A DNA stretch of 64,000 bases. Origin: Hydrogenophaga sp. Root209 (GTDB taxonomy: Bacteria > Pseudomonadota > Gammaproteobacteria > Burkholderiales > Burkholderiaceae_C). The DNA is taken from contig NZ_LMIE01000001.1 of assembly GCF_001428625.1 (NCBI RefSeq), positions 265,204 to 329,203 of the forward strand, read 5' to 3'. Made by a program: the position numbers and the translations under genes. The notes beneath the pieces were generated by a model. The model was not told the DNA's origin, made no database searches, and saw only the letters and a list, made by a program, of their open reading frames with translations. This document shows, one piece after another, positions 63,540 to 64,000 of this stretch (position 1 is its first letter; each line of letters opens with the position of its first letter).

Positions 63540-64000
63540 ATGTCCCTCTCAACGCTTCCCGCCACCATGCAGGCCGCCCTCGTCCGCGAAACCAACGGCC
63601 CCTTCAGCATCGCCGAACTCCCGCTTCCAGACGTCCCTGCGGGGCATGTTCTGGTGAGCATTGCCGCCAGCGGCGTCAACCCGTTGGACGCCAAGATTCG
63701 CGCCGGGACGGCGGCCCATGCGAAGCACCCACTTCCCGCGATCCTCGGCATGGACCTGGCCGGGGTGGTCGTTCAACTCGGTGTCGGCGTGACTCGCTTC
63801 CAGCCGGGCGATGAGGTCTACGGCCTCGTGGGCGGCGTGGGCGGCCTGCAAGGCACCCTGGCCAGATACGCCGCCGTCGATGCCGACCTCCTCGCGCACA
63901 AGCCAAAGACCCTGTCCATGCGGGAGTCGGCCGCGCTCCCTCTGGTCTCCATCACCGCTTGGGAAGGTCTGGTGGACCGCGCGCGCACGGACGCTGGTCA
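63540..64000 (+). CDS. MDR-family quinone oxidoreductase/alcohol dehydrogenase-like protein, N-terminal part
   Basis: This gene is cut by the right edge; about 153 residues are visible. MQAALVRETNGPFSIAELPL and SGVNPLDAKIRAG are typical of the zinc-free quinone oxidoreductase group (N-P-x-D-x-K-x-R in place of the zinc-binding Cys). GMDLAGVVVQLGVGVTRFQP and GDEVYGLVGG follow. It probably reduces quinones or enones with NADPH. ATG 63,540 has an AAGGAG site. The LysR partner is divergent. Confidence 0.85.
   Translation, partial: MSLSTLPATMQAALVRETNGPFSIAELPLPDVPAGHVLVSIAASGVNPLDAKIRAGTAAHAKHPLPAILGMDLAGVVVQLGVGVTRFQPGDEVYGLVGGVGGLQGTLARYAAVDADLLAHKPKTLSMRESAALPLVSITAWEGLVDRARTDAG

Overview
The window is GC-rich DNA of a betaproteobacterium, most likely Comamonadaceae (Hydrogenophaga or a close relative). 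This is inferred from many LysR/effector-gene pairs, a Bug-family solute receptor, a split MetH behind an S-adenosylhomocysteine (SAH) riboswitch, GlcE/GlcF beside LrgA/LrgB, and several dispersed palindromic repeats. I see no rRNA, tRNA, CRISPR array or prophage.

Layout. 1-9,000: catabolic genes (GMC oxidoreductase, MmsA, zinc alcohol dehydrogenase with a Bug receptor) paired with three LysR regulators, then a TauE/SafE exporter. 9,000-16,700: a Tim44-domain protein, an ankyrin / unknown / PHB-depolymerase-like operon behind a frameshifted ribbon-helix-helix gene, an AI-2E-type permease, a DUF3445 protein, a Pr6Pr membrane protein and NhaR. 16,700-21,740: a BI-1 family protein, a TerB-like protein, and a HAD-UbiA / SMR / GT39 trio probably acting on a lipid-linked sugar. 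21,749-22,244: a large inverted repeat. 22,270-30,800: alr, lplT, a degenerate receiver protein, gpx, lrgAB and glcEF, with three copies of an 80-bp repeat. 30,900-33,050: glnK-amtB with a candidate sigma-54 promoter and NtrC site.

Two AT-rich islands stand out. The first (33,354-36,967) is a compact 3.6-kb element that splits comM/yifB at one codon. It carries an intact tyrosine recombinase, a second recombinase-like protein with a partly lost active site and a cysteine cluster, and a third short or truncated gene. The second (48,120-50,232) is an ATPase plus DUF4435 pair that looks like the PARIS (AriA/AriB) anti-phage system.

The rest includes a secreted hydrolase-like protein with a lipoprotein and its decayed tandem copy, a succinate-semialdehyde dehydrogenase, DoxX, a MetH lacking its homocysteine domain, and a sigma-54 activator. 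It continues with a sulfurtransferase / OsmC / acyl-CoA dehydrogenase-like / rubredoxin-reductase cluster, an RlmN-like methylase, two pirins, a VapBC-type toxin-antitoxin pair, a class A beta-lactamase divergent from an AmpR-like regulator, and a LysR / quinone-oxidoreductase pair cut by the right edge.
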